Assembly (NCBI GenBank): GCA_008032955.1
Contig: CP032046.1
Location: forward strand, 1,568,553 to 1,632,552
Reading direction: 5' to 3'
Source of the DNA: Helicobacter pylori
GTDB lineage: Bacteria > Campylobacterota > Campylobacteria > Campylobacterales > Helicobacteraceae
Length of the DNA: 64,000 bases
A program made the translations under genes and the position numbers. The notes under the pieces were generated by a model. That model worked only from the letters and a program-made list of their open reading frames with translations. It was not told the origin of the DNA and did not search any database. Shown piece after piece: positions 52,016-64,000 of the stretch. Each line of letters opens with the position of its first letter. Positions within the stretch are counted from its first letter, which is position 1.

Positions 52016-53463
52016 CTACAACCACCTATAAGCGATGAATTTGACCCAAGGCACGCACACGCTTAAAAACACGATCAAATACACCACGCCAAAAATAAAC
52101 CCCCATTTCCAAAAATCCTTGCTTGAAATATACCCGCTCCCGTAATAAATGGTGGATGGGCCTGTGCCATAGGGGGTTAAAATCCCCATAATCCCTAAAG
52201 AAAGCATTAAAAACAAGCTCAATTCTTGCAAATTGACCCCTTGAATGTGCGAACCAATCCCCACAAAAAGCGCAAATAACGCACTCACATGAGCGGTGAT
52301 GCTAGCGAAAAAATAATGCAACAGATAAAAGAGGGCTATAATAAACAAGACCGCTATTAACGGATCCAAGTTGGCATGCTCTAAAAAATTTTTAGCCGCA
52401 TTGCCGATAAAATTTAAAAACCCTACATTTTTAAGCCCGCCAGCCATTGTGAGCAGCGATCCAAGCAATAAAAAATGTTGAACGCGCTCTTGTTTTTGAT
52501 GATGTCTTCATAGCTTACAATCTTACAAAACGCCATTAAAACCATGACAATCAAAGCCGTCGTGCTCGCATGCAAGCCTAAAGGTTTGCTAAAAATCCAA
52601 CCCAATAAAGCTAGTAAAGTGAGACTGAGCATTAAAATTTCTTTTAAAGAAAACCTCCCCATGCCCTCTAATTCTTTTTTAGCCCACAAGATCACTTCTT
52701 TTGAGCCTTTTAAGGTGGGTTTGCAGGTTTTATACGCTAATAAAGGCGCAAGCAAGATCAAAACCACCCCACAAGGCAAGAACGCTAAAAACCACGAAAA
52801 CCATGAGATTTCATTCACGCCCATTTTGGTAGCGATTTCCATTGCTAGGGGGTTAGGAGCGAGCGCGGTTAAAAACATGGACGAAGTGATGCAAGTTGAA
52901 GCCAAAGCGACCCACATCAAATACGCACCGATTTTGTCAGGGTTATCATTTGGAGCAGATCCCATTAAAGGCGGGATAGATGAAACGATTGGATAGAGTA
53001 TGCCTCCACTTCTAGCGGAGTTGCTAGGGATAAAGGGGGCCAGACACAATTCGCTCAAACCAATCGCATAGCCTAAACCTAAAGGGGTTTGCCCTAAAAA
53101 CCTAATGAGTAAAAGAGCGATCCGTTTCCCTAACAAGCTTTTTTCATACCCTAAACCCAAAATAAAAGCGACAAACACAAGCCACACCGTTTTATTCGCA
53201 TACCCGCTCAAACCCCATGAAATAGCCTTATTAGCGCTCGCTACTTCATCACTCGCTCCAATTTTTAACGCCACGCACAACACTAACGCGCTCAATGCCA
53301 CTAAACCTGGTGGCACCGGCTCTAAAATTAGCCCTATAATCATGCCTATGAAAATACAAAAATAAAGCCATGCGTTAGGGCTTAACCCATCTGGTGCGCC
53401 TAAAAAATACAATAGCGTTGCGACAAAAAAAGGGGTAAGAATGATGAGGATTTGTTTAATCAT
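52016..53463 (-). pseudogene. DASS family dicarboxylate transporter, split by a one-base deletion
   Basis: Inner-membrane sodium/dicarboxylate symporter of the SLC13/DASS family (2-oxoglutarate/malate translocator type). Two frames, 52423-53463 and 52016-52468, overlap. The break is at 52470-52475, where six A (T coding) are seen; a seventh restores NIFLLLGSLLTMAGGLKNVG and a 482-residue protein, normal for the family. About twelve hydrophobic segments; the family stretch FIPSNSARSGGILYPI occurs at about 146-161. Directly precedes mutY; its stop is adjacent to mutY's first codon. Confidence 0.88.
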
Positions 53464-53584
53464 ATGTAGCCTTTAGCCAAAGATAGTAATAATTTGGCTT
53501 AAAAATATCATTCAAATGGGATTGAGTTATTACAATGTTACAGAAAAAGATTAAAAATTAAGCTTTTTGAAAAAGATAAAATTT

Positions 53585-53590
53585 TATAAT
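53585..53590 (+). promoter_or_regulatory. -10 element of the ccoNOQP operon
   Basis: TATAAT in context AATTTTATAATTGTG, 42 bases before the ccoN ATG. Confidence 0.6.
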
Positions 53591-53632
53591 TGTGTTTATC
53601 TTTGTTGAATTTACTACAAATAGGAGTATTGC

Positions 53633-55099
53633 ATGCAAGAAAATGTGCCTTTGAGTTATGATTATTCCATTAGCAAATTGTTTCTTTATGCGATGGTTGG
53701 CTTTGGGATAATAGGCATGTTAATAGGGATTGTGTTAGCCTTTGAATTGTCTTTCCCTAACTTGAATTACATTGCAGGGGAGTATGGCGTTTTTGGCCGC
53801 TTGCGCCCTTTACACACGAATGCGGTGATCTATGGTTTCACCCTTGGGGGGATTTGGGCGAGTTGGTATTATATCGGTCAAAGGGTGCTTAAAATCACTT
53901 ATCACCAACACCCCTTTTTGAAAATTGTAGGGTTATTGCATTTTTGGCTCTGGATTCTTCTTTTAATTCTAGGGGTTATTAGCTTGTTTGCTGGTCTTAC
54001 TCAATCTAAAGAATACGCTGAATTGATGTGGCCTTTAGATATTATTGTGGTTGTGGCATGGGTGCTATGGGGGGTTAATATGTTTGGGAGCATGAGCGTT
54101 AGGAGAGAAAATACCATTTATGTGTCTTTATGGTATTACATCGCTACTTATGTGGGTATAGCGGTGATGTATCTCTTCAATAACCTTTCTGTCCCCACCT
54201 ATTTTGTCGCTGATATGGGGAGTGTTTGGCATTCTATTTCTATGTATTCAGGCAGTAATGATGCGCTCATTCAATGGTGGTGGGGGCATAATGCGGTCGC
54301 TTTTGTCTTTACGAGTGGGGTGATTGGCACGATTTATTATTTCTTGCCTAAAGAGAGCGGCCAGCCTATCTTTTCTTACAAACTCACTTTGTTTTCTTTT
54401 TGGAGCTTGATGTTTGTTTATATTTGGGCAGGCGGGCACCATTTGATTTATTCCACCGTGCCTGATTGGGTGCAAACCCTTTCTAGCGTGTTTTCAGTGG
54501 TGTTGATCTTGCCTTCGTGGGGGACAGCCATTAACATGCTTTTAACGATGCGAGGCCAGTGGCACCAGCTCAAAGAAAGCCCTTTGATTAAATTCTTAGT
54601 TTTGGCTTCAACTTTCTACATGCTTTCCACGCTAGAAGGATCCATTCAAGCCATTAAGAGCGTGAACGCCTTAGCGCATTTTACCGATTGGATTATAGGG
54701 CATGTGCATGACGGCGTGCTTGGGTGGGTAGGCTTCACTTTGATTGCGAGCATGTATCACATGACGCCTAGGCTTTTTAGAAGAGAGATTTATTCAGGCA
54801 GGCTTGTGGATTTCCAATTTTGGATCATGACTTTAGGGATTGTGCTTTACTTTTCGTCCATGTGGATTGCAGGGATCACGCAAGGGATGATGTGGAGGGA
54901 TGTGGATCAGTATGGGAATCTCACTTACCAGTTCATTGATACGGTTAAGGTGCTAATCCCTTATTACAATATTAGAGGCGTTGGGGGTCTTATGTATTTT
55001 ACCGGATTTATTATCTTTGCCTACAATATTTTTATGACAATCACAGCAGGCAAAAAATTAGAGCGTGAGCCCAATTACGCCACGCCTATGTCTAGATAG
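53633..55099 (+). CDS. ccoN: Cytochrome c oxidase cbb3-type subunit I, CcoN
   Basis: Catalytic haem-copper subunit of the only terminal oxidase of H. pylori, high oxygen affinity, proton pumping. 488 residues with about 12 hydrophobic segments and the haem-copper His motifs, for example RPLHTNAVIYG (about 62-72), GGHHLIYST (about 264-272) and GHVHDGVLGWVG (about 359-370). First gene of ccoNOQP; TAGGAG precedes the ATG. Confidence 0.97.
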   Translation: MQENVPLSYDYSISKLFLYAMVGFGIIGMLIGIVLAFELSFPNLNYIAGEYGVFGRLRPLHTNAVIYGFTLGGIWASWYYIGQRVLKITYHQHPFLKIVGLLHFWLWILLLILGVISLFAGLTQSKEYAELMWPLDIIVVVAWVLWGVNMFGSMSVRRENTIYVSLWYYIATYVGIAVMYLFNNLSVPTYFVADMGSVWHSISMYSGSNDALIQWWWGHNAVAFVFTSGVIGTIYYFLPKESGQPIFSYKLTLFSFWSLMFVYIWAGGHHLIYSTVPDWVQTLSSVFSVVLILPSWGTAINMLLTMRGQWHQLKESPLIKFLVLASTFYMLSTLEGSIQAIKSVNALAHFTDWIIGHVHDGVLGWVGFTLIASMYHMTPRLFRREIYSGRLVDFQFWIMTLGIVLYFSSMWIAGITQGMMWRDVDQYGNLTYQFIDTVKVLIPYYNIRGVGGLMYFTGFIIFAYNIFMTITAGKKLEREPNYATPMSR

Positions 55100-55111
55100 G
55101 GGAGGTTGGAA

Positions 55112-55810
55112 ATGTTTAGTTTTTTGGAAAAAAACCCGTTCTTTTTCACTCTTGCGTTTATTTTTGTGTTTGCGATCGCAGGCTTGGTGGAGATTTTGCC
55201 TAACTTCTTTAAATCCGCTCGCCCCATTGAAGGCTTACGGCCTTATACGGTTTTAGAAACAGCGGGGAGACAAATTTATATCCAAGAAGGTTGCTATCAT
55301 TGCCATTCCCAACTCATCCGCCCTTTCCAAGCTGAGGTGGATCGATACGGCGCGTATAGTTTGAGCGGGGAATATGCGTATGACAGGCCATTTTTATGGG
55401 GATCTAAAAGGATTGGCCCTGATTTGCACAGGGTGGGGGATTATCGCACAACCGATTGGCATGAAAAACACATGTTTGATCCCAAAAGCGTTGTGCCGCA
55501 CAGCATCATGCCCGCCTATAAGCATTTATTCATAAAAAAGAGCGACTTTGACACCGCTTATGCAGAAGCTTTGACGCAAAAAAAGGTTTTTGGCGTGCCT
55601 TATGACACCGAAAACGGCGTGAAATTAGGGAGCGTGGAAGAAGCGAAAAAAGCCTATTTAGAAGAAGCTAAAAAAATCACAGCCGATATGAAAGACAAGA
55701 GGGTGCTAGAAGCGATTGAGAGAGGTGAAGTGTTAGAAATTGTGGCTTTGATCGCTTATTTGAATAGCTTGGGTAATTCCAGGATCAACGCTAATCAAAA
55801 CGCTAAATAA
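55112..55810 (+). CDS. ccoO: Cytochrome c oxidase cbb3-type subunit II, CcoO
   Basis: Membrane-anchored monohaem cytochrome c that feeds electrons into CcoN. 232 residues: TM helix at about 7-28 and the haem motif CYHCHSQLIRP at about 61-71. ATG at 55112 chosen over the upstream TTG because GGAGG precedes it at the right distance. Confidence 0.96.
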   Translation: MFSFLEKNPFFFTLAFIFVFAIAGLVEILPNFFKSARPIEGLRPYTVLETAGRQIYIQEGCYHCHSQLIRPFQAEVDRYGAYSLSGEYAYDRPFLWGSKRIGPDLHRVGDYRTTDWHEKHMFDPKSVVPHSIMPAYKHLFIKKSDFDTAYAEALTQKKVFGVPYDTENGVKLGSVEEAKKAYLEEAKKITADMKDKRVLEAIERGEVLEIVALIAYLNSLGNSRINANQNAK

Positions 55811-55820
55811 GGGGTGAATG

Positions 55821-56039
55821 ATGGATTTAGAAAGTTTGAGAGGTTTTGCGTATGCGTTTTTTACCATTCTTTTTACGCTCTTTTTGTATGCCTATATTTT
55901 TAGCATGTATAGAAAGCAAAAAAAGGGTGTCGTGGATTATGAGCGATACGGGTATTTAGCGTTAAATGATGCTTTAGAAGATGAGTTGATTGAACCACGC
56001 CATAAAAAAGTTCATGATAAGGGCATAAAGGAAAGTTGA
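55821..56039 (+). CDS. ccoQ: Cytochrome c oxidase cbb3-type subunit IV, CcoQ
   Basis: Small membrane subunit, 72 residues, one TM helix (about 9-28, FAYAFFTILFTLFLYAYIF) and a charged tail. In other bacteria it stabilises the cbb3 complex. GGGTGA precedes tandem ATG codons; the second is preferred. Ends one base before ccoP. Confidence 0.9.
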   Translation: MDLESLRGFAYAFFTILFTLFLYAYIFSMYRKQKKGVVDYERYGYLALNDALEDELIEPRHKKVHDKGIKES

Positions 56040-56040
56040 A

Positions 56041-56919
56041 ATGGATTTTTTAAACGACCATATAAATGTTTTTGGCTTGATTGCAGCGCTTGTGATTTTA
56101 GTTTTAACCATCTATGAATCCAGTTCGCTCATTAAAGAAATGCGCGACAGCAAATCTCAGGGTGAGCTTGTAGAAAATGGGCATTTGATTGATGGGATAG
56201 GGGAGTTTGCCAATAATGTGCCAGTAGGCTGGATCGCAAGCTTTATGTGCACGATTGTGTGGGCTTTTTGGTATTTTTTCTTTGGGTATCCGCTGAACAG
56301 CTTTTCTCAAATCGGGCAATACAATGAAGAGGTTAAAGTGCACAACCAAAAATTTGAAGCCAAATGGAAGCATTTGGGTCAAAAGGAATTGGTGGATATG
56401 GGGCAAGGCATCTTTTTAGTCCATTGTTCGCAATGCCATGGCATCACCGCTGAAGGCTTGCATGGGAGCGCTCAAAATCTGGTGCATTGGGGTAAAGAAG
56501 AGGGCATTATGGACACCATTAAGCATGGCTCTAAAGGCATGGATTATCTCGCTGGGGAAATGCCCGCTATGGAATTGGACGAAAAAGACGCTAAAGCGAT
56601 TGCGAGCTATGTGATGGCAGAAATTTCTAGCGTTAAAAAAACCAAAAACCCTCAACTCATTGATAAAGGCAAGGAATTGTTTGAAAGCATGGGCTGCACA
56701 GGTTGTCATGGCAATGATGGTAAGGGCTTGCAAGAAAATCAAGTGTTTGCGGCCGATTTGACCACTTACGGCACAGAGAATTTTTTAAGAAATATCTTAA
56801 CGCATGGCAAAAAGGGCAATATAGGGCATATGCCATCATTCAAGTATAAAAACTTTAGCGATTTGCAAGTTAAAGCGTTGGCCGAATTTATCCAATCGCT
56901 AAAACCCTTAGAAGATTAA
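56041..56919 (+). CDS. ccoP: Cytochrome c oxidase cbb3-type subunit III, CcoP
   Basis: Membrane-anchored dihaem cytochrome c, 292 residues. Two N-terminal TM helices (about 9-24 and 60-82) are followed by haem motifs CSQCHG (about 137) and CTGCHG (about 219). Its first TM carries ESSSLIKEMRDSKSQGELV. Last subunit of the oxidase operon, one base after ccoQ. Confidence 0.96.
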   Translation: MDFLNDHINVFGLIAALVILVLTIYESSSLIKEMRDSKSQGELVENGHLIDGIGEFANNVPVGWIASFMCTIVWAFWYFFFGYPLNSFSQIGQYNEEVKVHNQKFEAKWKHLGQKELVDMGQGIFLVHCSQCHGITAEGLHGSAQNLVHWGKEEGIMDTIKHGSKGMDYLAGEMPAMELDEKDAKAIASYVMAEISSVKKTKNPQLIDKGKELFESMGCTGCHGNDGKGLQENQVFAADLTTYGTENFLRNILTHGKKGNIGHMPSFKYKNFSDLQVKALAEFIQSLKPLED

Positions 56920-56929
56920 AGGAAAAGAG

Positions 56930-57136
56930 ATGAAATTTTTAAACGGATTAGCAGGGAATTTACTGATTGTGGTTATTTTATTGTGTGTGGTCGTTTTTTT
57001 TACGCTCAAAGCGATCCATATCCAAAAAGAGCAAGCCACCAATTATTACCGCTATAAGGATATTAACGCTTTAGAGACAAAAAACACCCAAAACCGGGCT
57101 AATTATGAATTGATCAATCAAGGGAGTAAAAAATGA
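56930..57136 (+). CDS. DUF4006-type small membrane protein
   Basis: 68 residues, one TM helix (about 9-31), cytosolic or periplasmic tail with YYRYKDINALE. Found downstream of ccoNOQP in epsilonproteobacteria, so a role in cbb3 oxidase assembly is plausible but unproven. 10 bases after ccoP; its TGA overlaps the next gene's ATG (ATGA). Confidence 0.8.
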   Translation: MKFLNGLAGNLLIVVILLCVVVFFTLKAIHIQKEQATNYYRYKDINALETKNTQNRANYELINQGSKK

Positions 57137-57240
57137 AATTCACCACTTTAGAAAAAATCTTAGCCTTAATGGTAGTAGCGACCATTTTAATGACGATTGT
57201 TATTTCTTTTGTGCCTAACTTGTTTTTGTTTAGCACATGA
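57133..57240 (+). CDS. 35-residue membrane peptide
   Basis: MKFTTLEKILALMVVATILMTI... is almost entirely one TM helix. Start overlaps the previous stop and its own stop overlaps the next start (ATGA at both ends), with AAGGGAGTAAAAA just upstream, so it is clearly embedded in a translationally coupled operon. No family known to me; possibly a small cbb3-associated subunit. Confidence 0.7.
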   Translation: MKFTTLEKILALMVVATILMTIVISFVPNLFLFST

Positions 57241-57821
57241 GGATCTTATGGCTTGTAATAGCCTTTGTTTGTTGTTTGGGGGCTAGTGATTATGTTTTGA
57301 ATAATTCTAAAGGGCGTTTGGTAAAAAAAAGCGTTGCGTTTGTGGAGGGTGTTTCTAAAGAGCTTTATCTTAAAACAGGCGTACGTTTTGCGATTGACAT
57401 GACGGATTTTGAAAAAAATCCTATCGCTTTGGCGGATAAAAATGAACGCCAAAATTATCAAGAGGGCTTTTTAAAACAGCTCAAACCCCCTTTTGTGGTA
57501 TTCTTTTTCTACCATGACGCTCAAAAAATAGAATTAGTGGCTAACCCTAAAGATTTGTTGGATACTGATAAAATCTTTTTTGAAAAAATCGCTCCCTTAC
57601 TCCCTACAAACGCTAAAGAATACACGCCTCAAAGGATTTCAGCCATGCTCATTAACGGCTATTCGGTCGCAGTAGATGCTTTAGCGCAAAAATATCGTGT
57701 GAATATCGCGCAGAATTTTAACGCTCCTAAGGGAGTAACTTTTGTAAAGGTGGTTGTTTATATTTTATTATTGACGCTTTTAGGTGCGTTTTTGGGGCTT
57801 TATTTTTTTAAAAAATCTTAA
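57237..57821 (+). CDS. Periplasmic TPM-like protein with C-terminal membrane anchor
   Basis: 194 residues: signal peptide (about 1-16), a central domain, then a TM helix at about 170-189 ending in Lys-Lys-Ser. The central run, KELYLKTGVRFAIDMTD ... VVFFFYHDAQKIELVAN ... FFEKIAPLLP, follows the pattern of TPM-domain proteins (TPM_phosphatase family). That match is by pattern memory only. Linked to ccoNOQP by overlapping genes. Confidence 0.65.
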   Translation: MRILWLVIAFVCCLGASDYVLNNSKGRLVKKSVAFVEGVSKELYLKTGVRFAIDMTDFEKNPIALADKNERQNYQEGFLKQLKPPFVVFFFYHDAQKIELVANPKDLLDTDKIFFEKIAPLLPTNAKEYTPQRISAMLINGYSVAVDALAQKYRVNIAQNFNAPKGVTFVKVVVYILLLTLLGAFLGLYFFKKS

Positions 57822-57832
57822 GAGAGAAATCA

Positions 57833-58423
57833 ATGAAAGAAAAAAACTTTTGGCCTTTAGGGATCATGAGCGTGCTCATTCTTGGGCTTGGGATCGTGGT
57901 GTTTTTGGTGGTGTTTGCCCTAAAAAATTCGCCTAAAAACGATTTAGTGTATTTCAAAGGGCATAACGAAGTGGATTTAAACTTTAACGCTATGCTTAAA
58001 ACTTATGAAAATTTTAAGTCTAATTATCGTTTTTTAGTGGGTTTAAAACCCCTTACTAAAAGCCCTAAAACCCCCATTTTGCCCTATTTTTCTAAAGGCA
58101 CGCATGGGGATAAAAAACTCCAAGAAACCCTTTTAAACAACGCTTTGATTTTGGAAAAATCCAACACGCTTTATGTGCAATTGCAACCGCTCAAACCCGC
58201 TTTAGATCCGCCAAATATTCAAGTGTATTTAGCGTTTTATCCCAGCCCATCACAGCCCAGATTATTGGGGACGCTTGATTGTAGAAGCGCATGCGAGCCT
58301 TTAAAATTTGATTTGTTAGAGAGCGATAAAATGGGGCGTTATAAGATCCTTTTTAAATTTGTTTTTAAAAATAAAGAAGAATTGATTTTGGAGCAACTGG
58401 CTTTTTTCAAGCAGCGCGTTTAA
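57833..58423 (+). CDS. FixH-like membrane-anchored protein
   Basis: 196 residues: a short N-terminal segment with NFWPLGIM and a TM helix at about 9-30, then a periplasmic part with two cysteines (DCRSACEP at about 147-154). Location after ccoNOQP and the W-P signature near the N terminus recall FixH, needed for cbb3 oxidase assembly. Remote, so a hypothetical label is the fallback. Confidence 0.6.
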   Translation: MKEKNFWPLGIMSVLILGLGIVVFLVVFALKNSPKNDLVYFKGHNEVDLNFNAMLKTYENFKSNYRFLVGLKPLTKSPKTPILPYFSKGTHGDKKLQETLLNNALILEKSNTLYVQLQPLKPALDPPNIQVYLAFYPSPSQPRLLGTLDCRSACEPLKFDLLESDKMGRYKILFKFVFKNKEELILEQLAFFKQRV

Positions 58424-58500
58424 AAAATGCCTTTAGCGTTTTTATTGGCACTTGATGATAAAAAGCCTGAATTTTCTATCCAAACGGGTATAATAAGGCT

Positions 58501-59268
58501 ATGGGTTTTTTAAAAGTTTTTAAACATGATGCTTTGGGGCAATTAGGGAATGTTGTTGTGGGGAATTTTTTAATAACGCTCACTATTTTAGCGGTTTGTT
58601 TTTCCTCTCAAGGTGCTGAAGAAACGACCATGCTCACCCTAAGCTACACGCTCTTTTTTGTCTTGGGGGCGTTTTTACTGATTGCAATCAGTGTGGGAGC
58701 GATCAAAAATCTCAATGCGCTTTTTTCTAAAAGGGGGGTTTTAAGCTTTTCTTTACCCGTTAGTTTAGAGTCTTTATTGCTCCCTAAAATCTTGCTCCCT
58801 ATGGTGTTTTTTATCTTCAGTTTGTTCTGGTTTGTGGCGAGCGTGCGTTTGGGCTATTATCTTTTTAACGCGCAATCCAGCGTGCTGTTTATCTTGCACA
58901 CCGCTTTAAAAACCTTTGTGTTAAAACCCACTAAAACCCTAGGTATCGCGCTGTTTTTAGGGCTTGTTTTAATGAAATTTTTATTTGTTTTGAGCGTTTT
59001 AAACGCTGCTAGGATCAAAAAAGCGCGTTTTTTACTAGGGGGGCTGTTGTTCATTCTTGTGGGGGTTGTTTTGGAATTAGCGTTTAATTCGTTACTGCCC
59101 TTAATGAGTTCTAGTTTAAGCATCAATGAGGGGTTTTATTATTTCTTGCAACAACAAGAATTACAAGAAAAACAATACTACCTTTTATGGGGGGTGGATT
59201 TTTTAAAAATCCTTTTATTGTATGCGATGAGTCGTTACTTGCTTGCACATAAATTAGAATTGGATTAA
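58501..59268 (+). CDS. Polytopic membrane protein, ABC-2-like
   Basis: 255 residues with about six hydrophobic segments (around 19-36, 46-66, 99-118, 127-140, 150-166, 178-196). The layout and the ISVGAIKNLNALFSKRGVLSFSL loop are similar to ABC-2-type permeases, but no ATPase gene is adjacent. Convergent with mqnD, overlapping its end by four bases. A hypothetical protein with weak family support. Confidence 0.6.
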   Translation: MGFLKVFKHDALGQLGNVVVGNFLITLTILAVCFSSQGAEETTMLTLSYTLFFVLGAFLLIAISVGAIKNLNALFSKRGVLSFSLPVSLESLLLPKILLPMVFFIFSLFWFVASVRLGYYLFNAQSSVLFILHTALKTFVLKPTKTLGIALFLGLVLMKFLFVLSVLNAARIKKARFLLGGLLFILVGVVLELAFNSLLPLMSSSLSINEGFYYFLQQQELQEKQYYLLWGVDFLKILLLYAMSRYLLAHKLELD

Positions 59269-60128
59269 GAAAAGCGGTATTGCAAATACTCATCAGTGAG
59301 TAAGCAATCTTTAGCCTTTAACAAACTGGCATAAAACCCATGCTGATAGCCTAATTCAAAAAGCTTGTCTATGGCGAGAATCTGAATCTTGCTTAAGCGC
59401 GTTGAAGTTTCATTCGCATACAAGCTTAAATAAGTTTGCAAGCACTCTTTATTGACACGAATGAGCGAGCGCTCTAAGAGCATGTTAGAGAGCAGATTTT
59501 GGTGTTTTAGCGCGACTTCAACCGCTTTAATCAAAGCCTTTTTAATCAAAATCGCGCGATACAAGGGGATAGAGCGCCTAATCGCCATGCCCCCTAAAGG
59601 CAAGGGTAAATCCACTTTAATGAGTTCTTTCCAAACATCCCACAATTCTTTTTCCACTTCTAATTCACTATGGAAATCCAAGATATTTTCATGGATTAAT
59701 ACGCCCGCATGCACTTTTCCTTCCAAAACCGCTTTTTCAATGTCTAAAAAATTCATGTAAGCGATGCGCGCATGTTTGTAATAGATCTTAAACAAGAGGG
59801 CGTTGGTGGTATGCTCCCCACTTAATGCGACTTTAAAATCTTTTTTCAATTTCACGCCCTTTTTTTTCACTAATTTAGGCCCATAGCCATTCCCAAAGCT
59901 CGTTGCCGTGGGGAGTAAGGCGTAATCGTTCGCAATTTTAGGGTATAGCCCAAAGCTTATCGCACTCACATCATAAGTGTTTTTTAGGGCTTCTTGGTTT
60001 AGGGTTTCAATATCAAGGGCAATGTTTTTGAATGTTTTATTCTTAATGGGGCAATCTATCCAGCCAAACTTAATCGCATAATACATGAAAATATCATCAG
60101 CATCAGGGCTATGAGCGACACTAATCAA
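59265..60128 (-). CDS. mqnD: 1,4-dihydroxy-6-naphthoate synthase MqnD
   Basis: Acts late in the futalosine pathway of menaquinone synthesis. 287 residues, periplasmic-binding-protein fold, N-terminal ISVAHSPDADDIFMYYAI and DVSAISFGLYPKIANDY as in the family. The start is TTG at 60128, after AAAAGGATTTTAC; the open frame reaching 60233 runs into recA's upstream sequence and is not coding. Menaquinone made here feeds the respiratory chain. Confidence 0.9.
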   Translation of the reverse strand: MISVAHSPDADDIFMYYAIKFGWIDCPIKNKTFKNIALDIETLNQEALKNTYDVSAISFGLYPKIANDYALLPTATSFGNGYGPKLVKKKGVKLKKDFKVALSGEHTTNALLFKIYYKHARIAYMNFLDIEKAVLEGKVHAGVLIHENILDFHSELEVEKELWDVWKELIKVDLPLPLGGMAIRRSIPLYRAILIKKALIKAVEVALKHQNLLSNMLLERSLIRVNKECLQTYLSLYANETSTRLSKIQILAIDKLFELGYQHGFYASLLKAKDCLLTDEYLQYRFS

Positions 60129-60164
60129 AGTAAAATCCTTTTGTGATAGGGTAAGTCCTTTTAT

Positions 60165-60170
60165 TATAAT
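60165..60170 (+). promoter_or_regulatory. -10 element of recA
   Basis: TATAAT in context TTTTATTATAATAGATT, 57 bases before the recA ATG. No LexA box is expected because H. pylori lacks LexA, and none was seen. Confidence 0.6.
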
Positions 60171-60226
60171 AGATTTTAGGCTAGGATTTGATAGAATAAA
60201 CAAATCAAATTCAATAAGGTAATTTA

Positions 60227-62828
<2,602 letters not shown>

Positions 62829-62838
62829 ATTTAAGGAA

Positions 62839-63917
<1,079 letters not shown>

Positions 63918-63937
63918 ATTTTTTTTAAAGGCTTGTG

Positions 63938-64000
63938 ATGTTAAGTAGAGACATTGTCCAATATTCCAAGATCCGCACCGAGTTATACGCCTACCTCACT
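63938..64000 (+). CDS. Start of an unidentified gene, 21 codons visible
   Basis: ATG at 63938 after TTAAAGGCTTG; reads MLSRDIVQYSKIRTELYAYL and is open to the window edge. Too short to classify. Confidence 0.5.
   Translation, partial: MLSRDIVQYSKIRTELYAYLT

Overview
The window is a low-GC (roughly 40%) chromosomal segment of Helicobacter pylori. This rests on gene content and order: futC, tlpA, tlpB with a poly-G leader, luxS-metB-cysK, hrcA-grpE-dnaK, flaB beside a Maf-type gene, DUF874 and horB, the lactate cluster, ccoNOQP, mqnD and recA-eno. From memory this is the order of about HP0094 to HP0158 in strain 26695. No rRNA, tRNA, CRISPR array, prophage or complete insertion sequence was seen.

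Layout. 1-4,700: 5' part of a fucosyltransferase gene, an unknown gene, a 2-hydroxyacid dehydrogenase, a Met-rich lipoprotein, thrC, and a hairpin-rich gap that may be an IS200/IS605-type remnant. 4,700-13,400: chemoreceptors tlpA and tlpB, a QueH-type enzyme, an outer membrane protein, an O-chain glycosyltransferase gene and a periplasmic nucleotidase. 13,500-20,500: luxS-metB-cysK (activated methyl cycle and reverse transsulfuration) and the hrcA-grpE-dnaK heat-shock operon with a CIRCE-like operator. 20,600-28,400: small unknowns, a Maf-type flagellin glycosylation gene, flaB with a sigma-54 promoter, topA and a radical SAM gene. 28,400-36,700: a DUF874 protein with 54-bp repeats, ppsA, and the thrS-infC-rpmI-rplT translation operon, then horB. 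36,700-44,600: small secreted proteins, sdaA-sdaC (serine use), class II DAHP synthase, bcp. 44,600-53,500: lutABC, two L-lactate permeases, mutY, a DASS transporter. 53,600-60,200: ccoNOQP with five small downstream envelope genes, then mqnD. 60,200-64,000: recA, eno, a DivIC-like protein, an AMIN-like protein, aroK and the start of one more gene.

The metabolic genes fit a microaerophile using lactate, serine and menaquinone-dependent respiration: lactate permeases feed LutABC, serine enters through SdaC and is deaminated by SdaA, MqnD makes menaquinone, and the cbb3 oxidase is the terminal oxidase.

A strong technical signal runs through the window. At least seven genes (the glycosyltransferase gene, tlpB, metB, topA, thrS, the DASS transporter, eno) are each broken by one missing base in a short homopolymer, and the last kilobase carries many more such losses. 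Several of these genes are essential, so most breaks are probably assembly errors. The glycosyltransferase and tlpB breaks lie in G runs and could also be real strain variation.
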